Shown here piece after piece: positions 54,537 through 64,000 of a DNA stretch of 64,000 nt. Within the stretch, counting starts at the first letter, position 1, and each line of letters begins with the position of its first letter. The notes under the pieces were generated by a model. The model had not been told where the DNA came from. It did not search any database and saw only the letters and a list, made by a program, of their open reading frames with translations. Where the stretch lies: assembly GCF_030413635.1 (NCBI RefSeq), contig NZ_CP129235.1, forward strand, positions 806,001 through 870,000, written 5' to 3'. Both the position numbers and the translations under genes were made by a program. The DNA is from Planococcus shenhongbingii. Its GTDB lineage: Bacteria > Bacillota > Bacilli > Bacillales_A > Planococcaceae.

Positions 54537-54573
54537 GGAATAACGTTTGAGGTATTTAAATAAGTATAGCGGC

Positions 54574-54609
54574 AAAGCCTTCAAGAATTACTAATCTTGA
54601 GGGCTTTTT
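54574..54609 (+). terminator. Terminator after yitT copy 1
   Basis: AAAGCCTTCAAGA and TCTTGAGGGCTTT stem, T run. Confidence 0.82.
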
Positions 54610-54746
54610 CATGCTTTTTTCGTTCTAAGAAGGCACCTGAAAAGTTACTTATTAGTATTAGCGTATAACGCCAATCAATAGATCTTCTATATATGGCGAA
54701 AATAAAAACACGAAAAAACGAGTCGCTTAATATGCGTCAAGAAAAC

Positions 54747-54776
54747 TTGCATTCCTGCTACACAAACCTCTATAAT
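54747..54776 (+). promoter_or_regulatory. Promoter of second yitT copy
   Basis: TTGCAT, 18 bases, TATAAT, followed by TTTGTTACATTGTGCCA, close to TTTGAAACATTATGCCA of copy 1. Confidence 0.65.
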
Positions 54777-54801
54777 TTGTTACATTGTGCCACAGCCACG
54801 G

Positions 54802-54844
54802 AAGGTCGAAGCGGAATATGCGCGATCTTTTTTTATGGCTTTTT
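54802..54844 (+). terminator. Leader terminator/attenuator, yitT copy 2
   Basis: AAGGTCG and CGATCTTTTTTT (one G-T pair) form a hairpin whose loop shares CGGAAT with copy 1. Stem bases differ between the copies but pairing is kept. Confidence 0.6.
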
Positions 54845-54880
54845 TAGGCAATGAGCAAAAGAAAGAACGGAGAATTATGT

Positions 54881-55738
54881 ATGGATAAACTTTACAGCGC
54901 GCTAGTCATTTTCGCAGGATCGGTGCTGCTTGGATTTGCGTTTAATATGTTATTGCTGCCGCATGAAATTTTATCAGGCGGTATTACAGGGATTGCCATG
55001 ATTTTCAGTTTGATGACCCCCGTCAATGCCGGAATCTGGCTGTTTGTTTTGAACATCCCGATTTTGATCATAGGCTGGATGAAACTGGGGAAGATGTTTA
55101 TTTTCAATAGCATTTACTCGGTCGTAGTGACATCGGTTTCGATGCTATACATTCCGGTGATGAAAGTGACAGAAGATGCACTATTGTCTTCGGTATTCGG
55201 TGGAGTTCTTGTGGGAGTGGGTGTCGGATTCATCATCCGGTCCTATGGTTCGACAGGCGGCTTTGACGTAGTCGGCCTTCTTTTGACGATGAAGCGCGAT
55301 ATCCCGCTTGGTTTTTTAGTATTTGTCCTCAATAGCCTAGTGGTTTTCGTGTCCGGGTTCATCTTTACATGGGAACTCGCGATGTATACAATGGCATCAA
55401 TCTATATTACAGGCCTTGTTGTTGACCGGATTCACACCCGCCATATCAAGCTCGGCTTAATGGTGGTCACGAACAAAGGCGAAGCTGTTAAAAAGCAATT
55501 GCTTGAGAATCTGTACCGCGGCATTACTGTAACGGACGGTGAAGGCGCTTATTCAGGAAACAAAGTAAAAGTCCTTTATAGTGTAATTTCGCGTTACGAA
55601 CTTGCATATGTCAGACCGCTTATTAAAGCGGTCGATCCGGACGCTTTTGTCAGCATCAGCGAGACGATGGAGGTCATGGGCAATTTCCGAAAAGACGAGA
55701 ATTTTAAGAAGACGCCGGAAATGAATGGCCAATTGTAA
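54881..55738 (+). CDS. YitT-family membrane protein, copy 2
   Basis: 285 residues with the same architecture as copy 1 (five helices, DUF2179 tail). ATG 54881 aligns with the copy-1 start and lies 8 bases after GGAG; a frame extending 10 codons upstream is rejected. Differences are mostly conservative changes in the membrane part, while the cytoplasmic domain is almost identical, so the ligand sensed by the tail is probably the same. Confidence 0.88.
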   Translation: MDKLYSALVIFAGSVLLGFAFNMLLLPHEILSGGITGIAMIFSLMTPVNAGIWLFVLNIPILIIGWMKLGKMFIFNSIYSVVVTSVSMLYIPVMKVTEDALLSSVFGGVLVGVGVGFIIRSYGSTGGFDVVGLLLTMKRDIPLGFLVFVLNSLVVFVSGFIFTWELAMYTMASIYITGLVVDRIHTRHIKLGLMVVTNKGEAVKKQLLENLYRGITVTDGEGAYSGNKVKVLYSVISRYELAYVRPLIKAVDPDAFVSISETMEVMGNFRKDENFKKTPEMNGQL

Positions 55739-55773
55739 GCAACTATGCTGAAAATAGCCGGATGAACATAACG

Positions 55774-55812
55774 AAAAGCTCTCCAGATCCCAGCGGCTGG
55801 AGAGCTTTTTTG
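55774..55812 (+). terminator. Terminator after yitT copy 2
   Basis: AAAAGCTCTCCAG and CTGGAGAGCTTTT stem, six T. Confidence 0.88.
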
Positions 55813-55901
55813 GCTGAAAATATATATGTCTGAATTATTAGATTTGTTGTTTTCATTTCTAATAAAAGGGGTTATGATGAAGTTAAAAAGGAGGAGTTAA
55901 G

Positions 55902-56000
55902 ATGGAACCAACCTTTGGTCTTGTGCCCTTGCTCGTACTTGCCGCCATAGCAGTTGTTCTCATCATGACGTATTTCATCTTCCACAATTGGGCAAAATGA
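55902..56000 (+). CDS. 32-residue membrane micro-protein
   Basis: Short gene with a full ribosome site AAAAAGGAGGAG, ATG and its own terminator 16 bases after the stop. It reads MEPTFGLVPLL, then a hydrophobic core (LAAIAVVLIMTYFIF) and HNWAK at the end: one transmembrane helix with a short basic tail. An upstream TTTTCA and TATGAT pair (about 55853-55877) could be its promoter. Not recognised. The isolated transcription unit argues that it is real. Confidence 0.7.
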   Translation: MEPTFGLVPLLVLAAIAVVLIMTYFIFHNWAK

Positions 56001-56016
56001 AGAACACGACCGAAAG

Positions 56017-56042
56017 AGCCGCATCCGTCATGCGGCTTTTTT
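56017..56042 (+). terminator. Terminator after micro-protein gene
   Basis: AGCCGCAT, CCGTC loop, ATGCGGC, six T. Confidence 0.88.
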
Positions 56043-56113
56043 GCATAGCGTGCATGGATTTAAATTCAAGACGATTATATTCCAGGTAAGTTTATAATAT
56101 TTCGAATACTCTA

Positions 56114-56142
56114 TTGATTAATTTTGAAAGCGCTCTTATAAT
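56114..56142 (+). promoter_or_regulatory. Galactitol-type PTS promoter with internal cre
   Basis: TTGATT (56114-56119), 17 bases, TATAAT (56137-56142). The spacer carries TGAAAGCGCTCTTA (56125-56138), one mismatch from the cre consensus, so CcpA would block the promoter directly. Confidence 0.72.
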
Positions 56143-56215
56143 ATGAATAAAATCATATGTGCTAACGTGGAACAATTGTAAAAATGATGACAGCCAACAA
56201 AAAGGAGGGACAACA

Positions 56216-56278
56216 ATGATGGTTCGCTGCAGCATCAAGCATATGAAACTAGGAGGAGTGGACGATGAAGCTGGATGA
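56216..56278 (+). CDS. Upstream micro-ORF overlapping the PTS IIA start
   Basis: 20 codons after a strong AAAGGAGGG site, MMVRCSIKHMKLGGVDDEAG, ending with a TGA inside the IIA gene. It contains the IIA ribosome site AGGAGG, so its translation would control access to that start (coupling or leader control). Confidence 0.45.
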   Translation: MMVRCSIKHMKLGGVDDEAG

Positions 56279-56714
56279 AGAATTGGTCATTATTGAAATG
56301 GAAGCCAATTCAAAAGAAGAAGTGCTGACCAAATTGGGCAATCAGCTGCTCAAGAAAGGGTTCGTCAAAGAAAAGTTTGTCGAAAGCATCCTTCAGCGGG
56401 AAAAAACCTTTCCTACGGGATTGCCCACTGTGCCATTCGGTGTTGCAATTCCCCATACAGACGGCAATATGGTGAACGAGTCGAAAATAGCTTTTGCTAC
56501 TTTAAAAAAACCGGTGAAGTTCGTTGCAATGGGGCAAGGAGACCAATTGGTCGACGTAAAGCTGGTATTTTTGCTTGCCTTGAAACATCCGTCCGGCCAA
56601 TTAGAGATGTTGCAGAAATTAGTGGGGCTTTTTCAAAATCCGGATACGGTGTCGAGATTGGCTGCCGTTAAAAATGTAGACGAATTAAATGAGCTGGTCG
56701 GAGACAAATCGTAG
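56265..56714 (+). CDS. PTS EIIA component, galactitol/fructose-mannitol type
   Basis: 149 residues. Phosphoryl carrier with active histidine H64 in GVAIPHTDG. Takes phosphate from HPr and passes it to the IIB encoded two genes later. ATG 56265 follows GGAGGAG. Galactitol-type assignment rests on its IIC neighbour. Confidence 0.88.
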   Translation: MKLDEELVIIEMEANSKEEVLTKLGNQLLKKGFVKEKFVESILQREKTFPTGLPTVPFGVAIPHTDGNMVNESKIAFATLKKPVKFVAMGQGDQLVDVKLVFLLALKHPSGQLEMLQKLVGLFQNPDTVSRLAAVKNVDELNELVGDKS

Positions 56715-56824
56715 AAACAGCGCAGCAGCTGAACTTTAATCTAAAAAATTCAAACTGTACTTTTTATTAATCCATTCAAGCTGCAATACTCTGCCACAAT
56801 ATATTAATTTGAGGAGGAGATTTG

Positions 56825-58213
56825 ATGGAATTTCTACAATGGTTTGTGGATCTCGGAGCTACGGTTCTCCTGCCGATTTTAATTTTTATCTTTGCGCTGG
56901 TGCTGGGGACTAAGCCAGGCCGAGCTCTTCGTGCAGGGATTATCGTCGGAATCGGGTTTGTAGGGATCAACTTGGTCATTGGCTTGCTGGTGGATAGTTT
57001 AGGCCCTGCTGCCCAAGCGATGGTCGATAATTTCGGATTTAACTTAAATACAATTGACGTCGGCTGGCCGGCAGCTGCAGCCATTTCTTACGGGACATCG
57101 TTAGGCAGTTTAGCGATTCCACTGGGCGTCGGTGTAAATATTCTCTTATTGACTTTCGGGTTGACCAAAACGCTGAACGTCGATATCTGGAATTTCTGGC
57201 ATGTCGCTTTTACAGGCTCTTTGGTTTATGCGCTGACTTCAGATTTTTGGCTGGGCATACTCACCATTATCGTTCATTTGATGCTGTTGTATTTAATGGC
57301 GGACGTTCTGGCGAAGTATATTGAGAGATTCTATGGATTTCAAAACATCACGTTTCCGCACGGTACATCGGCACCATCGGCATTTGTCGCCTTGCCGATG
57401 AACTGGGTTTTCGACCGGATTCCAGGATTCAACAAACTGGAAGCTGACCCGGAATCCATTCAGAAAAGACTTGGCATCCTGGGTGATTCAACGATAATCG
57501 GTGTCGTCATCGGGATTTTGATCGGGATTCTGGCAGGCTACGATGTGCCGGGAATTCTGCAGCTGGCAATTCAGACAGGTGCCGTCATGGTACTTTTGCC
57601 AAGAATGGTGGCTCTTTTGATGGAAGGTTTAATCCCGGTATCGGAAGCAGCAGGTGCTTTCGTTAAAAAGCGTTTCCCGGGAAGAGATTTGTATATCGGC
57701 ATGGACAGTGCCTTGGCGATCGGTCACCCTGCGGTATTGTCTTCCGCTTTGCTGCTCATTCCGATTACGATTTTCCTGGCGGTGCTGTTGCCTGGAAACT
57801 CCGTTCTGCCGTTTGCCGATTTGGCATCGATTCCGTTCTTGATCTGTTTGATGGTGCCGATATTCAGAGGGAACATTGTGCGAACCGTTATCGGGGGAAC
57901 TATCTATATTGGGGTAGGCTTGTATATCGCCACTTGGATTGCCCCGCTATTTACAGAAGCGGCCATTGCCTCGAACTTCGATATGGGAGAGAACTCCAGC
58001 ATTTCTTCATTGATTGACGGAGCGGTTTGGACAACATTCCTATTCGTATGGATTCCGAAAATACTCAGCTGGTATGGCATGGGAGCCTTAGGGCTGTTGA
58101 CGCTTTTCGGTTTGATTTATCAAAATAAGATCAAGCCGAACCGGACAAGAGCCAAAGAAGGACGAACAGATGAAACAGAAGAAGATGATAGCTTAGAAGG
58201 GAAGGAAGCATAA
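56825..58213 (+). CDS. PTS EIIC component, galactitol type
   Basis: 462 residues, about 10 helices; membrane channel of the galactitol (Gat) family (FIFALVLGTKPGRALRAGI start, SYGTSLGSLAIPLGVGVN, FPHGTSAPSAFVALP). ATG 56825 is 8 bases after GGAGGAG. The C terminus is charged (RAKEGRTDETEEDD). No tagatose/galactitol dehydrogenase or kinase gene lies nearby, so the sugar is uncertain. Confidence 0.88.
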   Translation: MEFLQWFVDLGATVLLPILIFIFALVLGTKPGRALRAGIIVGIGFVGINLVIGLLVDSLGPAAQAMVDNFGFNLNTIDVGWPAAAAISYGTSLGSLAIPLGVGVNILLLTFGLTKTLNVDIWNFWHVAFTGSLVYALTSDFWLGILTIIVHLMLLYLMADVLAKYIERFYGFQNITFPHGTSAPSAFVALPMNWVFDRIPGFNKLEADPESIQKRLGILGDSTIIGVVIGILIGILAGYDVPGILQLAIQTGAVMVLLPRMVALLMEGLIPVSEAAGAFVKKRFPGRDLYIGMDSALAIGHPAVLSSALLLIPITIFLAVLLPGNSVLPFADLASIPFLICLMVPIFRGNIVRTVIGGTIYIGVGLYIATWIAPLFTEAAIASNFDMGENSSISSLIDGAVWTTFLFVWIPKILSWYGMGALGLLTLFGLIYQNKIKPNRTRAKEGRTDETEEDDSLEGKEA

Positions 58214-58498
58214 ATGAAGAAATTATTGATTATGTGCGGAACGGGAATTGCCACTTCAACAGTGGTAAAAGGAAAAGTGGAAGAATGGCTGAAAGCGAAT
58301 AATTTAAGCCAGGAAGTTAAGATTTACCAGTCGAAAGTCAGTGATGAAATAAATCGAATCGATGAGTACGACGTTATTTTGTCCACTACATTGGTGCCGG
58401 ACAAAATAAAAGACAAAGTGATTGACGGCGTGCCGCTCTTGACCGGCATCGGGATTGACAGCATGTACGAAAAAGTTCTGGCGGAGATCAAACGTTAA
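58214..58498 (+). CDS. PTS EIIB component, galactitol type
   Basis: 94 residues. Phospho-cysteine C8 in MCGTGIATSTVV. The short Rossmann-like fold transfers phosphate from IIA to the sugar in IIC. Starts directly after the IIC stop (one base apart), behind AAGGGAAGGAAG. Confidence 0.9.
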   Translation: MKKLLIMCGTGIATSTVVKGKVEEWLKANNLSQEVKIYQSKVSDEINRIDEYDVILSTTLVPDKIKDKVIDGVPLLTGIGIDSMYEKVLAEIKR

Positions 58499-58519
58499 TG
58501 CTTCTTGTGAATAAGGCTG

Positions 58520-58548
58520 AGCCACCTGTGTATAGCGGGTGGCTTTTG
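58520..58548 (+). terminator. Terminator after PTS operon
   Basis: AGCCACC and GGTGGCT arms, followed by TTTTG. Confidence 0.7.
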
Positions 58549-58694
58549 TCGTTTACAGTTAAATCAAAGGGTTATAGAACGCGTGCTATTTTGGGATTTA
58601 AGGCTTTCTATTGAATTTATCCTATAAATGCTTAAACCTTTTAACCGAGTACTGTATAGTTAGTTACGTATTCTACTGAAAGGTGTTAAAAGAT

Positions 58695-59897
58695 ATGCTA
58701 CATAATCCGACAGGAAAAAAACGAATTGGGCTAGCCTTGCTTCTCAGCATGCTCGGAATTCTGGCACCCTTAAATATTGATATGTATTTGCCAAGTTTCC
58801 CATTGATTGCTGAAGAGTTAAATGCCCATGTGTCACTGGTTCAAATGAGTTTGACAGCCTGTCTGATTGGTTTGGCGGTTGGCCAAATCATTATTGGGCC
58901 ATTGAGCGATTCGCAAGGCAGACGGAAACCGTTGATCATCTCGATTTTCTTATTTGCGCTATCATCTCTGCTTTGTGCAATAGCACCGACGATCGAGCTC
59001 TTGATCATAGGCCGTTTTTTACAAGGGTTGACAGCCGCAGGAGGCGTTGCCCTTTCCAAAGCAGTGGTCAGTGATGTTTTCACCGGCAGGGAAATGACGA
59101 AGTTTTTTGCATTGTTGATGGTTATCAATGCAGTAGCCCCAATGGCAGCACCGATTGCTGGTGGCGCCATCCTGGCATTGCCATTTGCAGGTTGGGAATC
59201 CATCTTTTACTTTTTAGGGTTTCTTGGATTAGTAATGGCGGTAATCATCATCTTTCGTCTCCCGGAAACACTCCCCAAGGAAGAGCGCATGCCAAGTTCA
59301 CTTGGAGCTTCTGTCCGCACGATGGGCAGTTTGATGAAAACCCGGCCTTTCATCGGCTATGCATTGGTGGCTGGAATGATCCACGGCGGCAGTTTTGCTT
59401 ATGTAGCCGGAACACCTTTTGTTTATCAGGAAATCTATGGAGTTACCCCTCAAACCTTTGGCTTGCTATTCGGCATTAACGGCATCGCCATGATTCTCGG
59501 GAGCTATATCATCGGCAAGTTCGGCGGCATTGTTTCTGAACATCGTCTGCTGCAAGGAGCAGTTTTTCTGGCATCCGGAGCTACATTCCTGCTGCTGATC
59601 ATGACCATTGTCGAAGGGCCGCTCGCTTCCATCGTCACGCTGATTTTTATTTACATGATTGCAGTCGGAATGACATTTACGAGTTCCTTTACCCTGGCTA
59701 TGCACGGCCAAGGGCATAGGGCAGGAAGCGCCAGTGCAGTAGTAGGCATGCTGCCGCTGGTGATCGGCTCATTGGTTTCACCGCTTGTTGGCATCAACGA
59801 AACGTCTGCTGTCCCGATGGGCGCTATCCTGTTCGGCTCATCCGTTCTGGGGCTGATTGTTTTCTTCACATTGACGGGAAAGAAAGCAACTGTATAG
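58695..59897 (+). CDS. Bcr/CflA-family drug or small-molecule MFS exporter
   Basis: 400 residues, 12 helices, drug:H+ antiporter type. The start (LGILAPLNIDMYLPSFPLIAEE), the GPLSDSQGRRKPL loop and GRFLQGLTAAGGVALSKAVVSD are diagnostic of Bcr/CflA. ATG 58695 preferred; GTG 58683 has no spacing from its own ribosome site. Exports antibiotics, sulfonamide or cysteine-like compounds in known members; here unproven. Confidence 0.9.
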   Translation: MLHNPTGKKRIGLALLLSMLGILAPLNIDMYLPSFPLIAEELNAHVSLVQMSLTACLIGLAVGQIIIGPLSDSQGRRKPLIISIFLFALSSLLCAIAPTIELLIIGRFLQGLTAAGGVALSKAVVSDVFTGREMTKFFALLMVINAVAPMAAPIAGGAILALPFAGWESIFYFLGFLGLVMAVIIIFRLPETLPKEERMPSSLGASVRTMGSLMKTRPFIGYALVAGMIHGGSFAYVAGTPFVYQEIYGVTPQTFGLLFGINGIAMILGSYIIGKFGGIVSEHRLLQGAVFLASGATFLLLIMTIVEGPLASIVTLIFIYMIAVGMTFTSSFTLAMHGQGHRAGSASAVVGMLPLVIGSLVSPLVGINETSAVPMGAILFGSSVLGLIVFFTLTGKKATV

Positions 59898-59935
59898 TGC
59901 GAGATCTTATAAGGAATTAAATTAAAAACAGAAGC

Positions 59936-59963
59936 TGAAGAGAAATCTTCAGCTTCTGTTTCT
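59936..59963 (+). terminator. Terminator after exporter gene
   Basis: AACAGAAGCTGAAG pairs with CTTCAGCTTCTGTT around AGAAAT, T-rich end. Confidence 0.85.
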
Positions 59964-60010
59964 TTATATCAGTCAAACCACTTGTGTTTCAGCTTGAAAT
60001 TTGAACGCAA

Positions 60011-60058
60011 AAAAGAATCCACTCCCGAACCGAAAGTTCGAAGGAGTGGATTCTTTTT
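60011..60058 (-). terminator. Terminator of YjiH-like gene
   Basis: AAAAGAATCCACTCC and GGAGTGGATTCTTTT arms with an inner CGAAC/GTTCG stem; the A run at the left is the T run on the minus strand. It overlaps the stop codon of the minus gene. Confidence 0.85.
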
Positions 60059-61421
60059 ATACAAATAAATGGCCGAATATAACCAGAATCGGTAATGTGA
60101 TCACAGTGCGCAGTACAAAAATTGCGGCAAGTTCCCAGAACTTAAGCGGGATATTTGAACGCAGGATCAACAATCCAACTTCAGACATATAGATGATTTG
60201 CGTCAAAGACACACCGGCCAGGACAAAGCGGGTCAATTCGCTTTCAATGCCGCTGCCAAGAACAGCCGGCAAGAACATATCCGCAAAGCCGACGAGGAAT
60301 GTAGGAGCCGCTTCAGCCGCTTCCGGAAGTCCCAATAATGTCAGTACCGGAATCAGCGGATAGGATATGATTTTGAATAGCGGTGTGTATTCCGCGATGA
60401 TCAATGCCATTGTTCCAAGCGCCATAACCAACGGTATCAATGCGAGCCAAATATCAAGCACCGTTTCAATGCCGATTATTGCAAGCTTCTTCGGGCTAGC
60501 GGCGCTGTCTGCTTTAAGGCGCGCTTCGTTGAATCCCCATTTGACCAGTGATACGCCTTCAGGAATCGTATCATCGACTTGTTTTCCAACCGGCGCAAAA
60601 TACTCATTCTTTTTGCGGGACAACGGCGGAATACGTGGCATGATGACGGCAGCTACCAAACAAGCGATGGAAACAGCCAAGTAGAACGGCAAAAACAAGT
60701 GGCCGATGCCAACGACATTTGCCACGACTAAACTGAAAGCGACGGATGCAATCGAAAAGGTCGTGGCGATAACGGAAGCTTCGCGTTCTGTGTAATAGCC
60801 TTCATCGTATTGCTTCATTGTTACCAATACGCCGACTGGCGCAGCACCCATCCAAGATGCCATCGCATCAATCGACGAGCGGCCAGGCAAAGTGAACACG
60901 GGGCGCATAAATTTGTTGACCAGTACACCGACAAATTCCATCAGCCCGAACTCTACAAGCAAAGGCAATAAAATGCCGGCGAACAAGAACCAAGTGAGCA
61001 ACACTGGAGCCAGATCAAAGAGGACGACTCCGCCTGTGTTGCGGGAAGCGATTGCGTCAGGGCCAATTTCATAAAAGGCCATGATGCAGAATGCGAAAGC
61101 GACTACCTTTACTGCAAGATTGAACGGTCCGTTGATGAATGTCGTGCGCAGAAAAGGTGACTTTTTCACAAACTCTGGCTTTAAAGCCGTCGCAGCTAAA
61201 CTGGAGATGGCTGAAAAACCAAGCAGGAATAAGATGAATGCCGGAATTACTCCACTGAAAGTAGAGAGCAGGAATGATGCTAAGATGCCGACACCAATTG
61301 TTACTTCCCCGTTATAAGATATGGGGCATAAAAACAAGAGTGCTCCGATCAGGGATGGAACAAGGAATTTCCAGGTTGATGCGGGTGAAACTGTCTTTTT
61401 GTAGTTTTGAAGCGTAGTCAT
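60057..61421 (-). CDS. YjiH-family membrane protein (nucleoside-recognition/gate domain)
   Basis: 454 residues with about ten helices and two GATE-like segments (GRSSIDAMASWMGAAPVGVLV, and FLVGFADMFLPAVLGSGIESE). Related domains occur in spore maturation and nucleoside or metal permeases; function not established. The ATG at 61421 lies after GGAGGGG; an extra 14 codons upstream (MYTLLNKRG) lack a site. Its upstream region holds the palindrome at 61450-61474, so it is probably regulated by a repressor encoded elsewhere. Confidence 0.83.
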   Translation of the reverse strand: MTTLQNYKKTVSPASTWKFLVPSLIGALLFLCPISYNGEVTIGVGILASFLLSTFSGVIPAFILFLLGFSAISSLAATALKPEFVKKSPFLRTTFINGPFNLAVKVVAFAFCIMAFYEIGPDAIASRNTGGVVLFDLAPVLLTWFLFAGILLPLLVEFGLMEFVGVLVNKFMRPVFTLPGRSSIDAMASWMGAAPVGVLVTMKQYDEGYYTEREASVIATTFSIASVAFSLVVANVVGIGHLFLPFYLAVSIACLVAAVIMPRIPPLSRKKNEYFAPVGKQVDDTIPEGVSLVKWGFNEARLKADSAASPKKLAIIGIETVLDIWLALIPLVMALGTMALIIAEYTPLFKIISYPLIPVLTLLGLPEAAEAAPTFLVGFADMFLPAVLGSGIESELTRFVLAGVSLTQIIYMSEVGLLILRSNIPLKFWELAAIFVLRTVITLPILVIFGHLFV

Positions 61422-61449
61422 GTGTTTTCCCCTCCATCCTCTTTTATTC

Positions 61450-61474
61450 AATAATGTATACACTATACATTATT
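61450..61474. promoter_or_regulatory. Perfect 25-base palindrome before YjiH-like gene
   Basis: AATAATGTATA, CAC, TATACATTATT: 11-bp perfect arms, 30-50 bases upstream of the start codon. The GTATAC/TATAC core is of the GntR-operator kind. No such regulator gene is in the window. Confidence 0.6.
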
Positions 61475-63620
<2,146 letters not shown>

Positions 63621-63643
63621 AATTTGATTAGATAAAGTAGACG

Positions 63644-63682
63644 AAAAAAGCTCAGGCAAAGAAATTTGCCTGAGCTTTTTTT
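63644..63682 (+). terminator. Terminator after gdhA
   Basis: AAAAAAGCTCAGGCAAA and TTTGCCTGAGCTTTTTT around GAAA: 17-bp perfect stem. Confidence 0.93.
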
Positions 63683-64000
63683 GGGCTGAGCTAATCAATT
63701 CAAGATCCAAACACTTTGACTGGAAAAGTTCTTCGCCTGCCGCGAAGAGCTCCTTCAAAAGCAAAAAGCCTTCAAAGTCCAAGCAAATATTCTTTATCTG
63801 CATTTTCAGCGGATGCTATCGATGGTTTTTCATTCCTTATCGGTGTTGCTAAACTTTTTATCGGCGTTTCACAAATCTCTACCAACATTCCTGCAAATTC
63901 CCCTTTACACAATCCTTATACTTCTTAACAGATTCTCCACAATAACTTCATAATCGAGCTTTACACTAAATGAATAAACAACGAGAGAAACTGAGGGGGA
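63683..64000. other. Gene-free window end
   Basis: About 320 bases without a supportable gene. Short frames on both strands lack ribosome sites. The last bases GAGGGGGA look like a ribosome site for a gene that starts just beyond the edge; TTTACAC with ATG at 63970 is a weaker alternative. Confidence 0.4.

Overview
The window reads as a chromosomal segment of a low-to-mid GC Gram-positive bacterium of the Bacillales. Planococcaceae (Planococcus-like) is my best guess from overall protein flavour, but that is inference. Support comes from strong AGGAGG-type ribosome sites with frequent TTG/GTG starts, a lipoteichoic-acid synthase, an S-box (SAM-I) riboswitch, a pspA-ydjG-ydjH-ydjI-type membrane-stress operon, CcpA-type cre sites, a Zur box and several Bacillus-type PTS and lipoprotein transport genes. 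No rRNA, tRNA, prophage, insertion sequence or CRISPR array was seen.

Layout. 1-1770: 3' part of ltaS. 2051-8098: a promoter and S-box leader controlling metQ-metN-metI, which run without a visible terminator into a crotonase, an FMN 2-hydroxyacid oxidase and a class III CoA-transferase. 8371-14936: one tightly overlapped unit with an ABC importer, an alkaline-phosphatase-superfamily hydrolase, a DeoR regulator and a PHP-family phosphatase, probably for uptake and breakdown of a phosphorylated organic compound. 14923-18872: a divergent TetR gene, acyl-CoA ligase and MFS carrier. 19099-22359: NhaC antiporter, M20 amidohydrolase and a small hydrophilic protein.

22503-38114 is the most distinctive part, a sigma-54 island. 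The sigma-54 gene rpoN (28787-30136) lies between two enhancer-binding activators, each divergent from an operon with a near-consensus -24/-12 promoter. Operon 1 (pyruvate-type aminotransferase, aldehyde dehydrogenase, alanine dehydrogenase) forms a closed amine-oxidation cycle that regenerates pyruvate. Three phased upstream activator repeats precede it. Operon 2 (tail-anchored small protein, NCS1 permease, haem-dependent oxidative N-demethylase of the DUF3445/HODM family, DmmA-like subunit, PDR-type 2Fe-2S reductase, aldehyde dehydrogenase) looks like an oxidative demethylation system for a methylated amine. Its activator carries an unusual Cache/PAS-like domain after the DNA-binding helix-turn-helix.

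38374-44705: an unknown protein, then the mannitol system mtlA (fused EIICBA)-mtlR-mtlD with a cre site in the mtlA promoter. 44718-46332: a broken PemK/MazF-like toxin remnant overlapping a small ORF, a GIY-YIG protein and an XRE regulator. 46705-50347: the pspA-ydjGHI-like operon. 50379-51190: zinT with a Zur box. 51870-53463: an alanine/glycine:cation symporter. 53548-55812: two tandem yitT paralogues whose promoters and terminator-bearing leaders are duplicated too. 55902-56042: a 32-residue membrane peptide gene. 56114-58548: a galactitol-type PTS (A, C, B order) with a cre inside its promoter and an overlapping upstream micro-ORF. 58695-61474: a Bcr/CflA exporter and a convergent YjiH-like membrane protein with a strong palindrome upstream. 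62238-63682: NADP glutamate dehydrogenase.

The genes share a theme: import and oxidation of amino compounds and sugars under carbon and nitrogen control (sigma-54, CcpA, GDH, Ald, AGCS), plus envelope stress functions.
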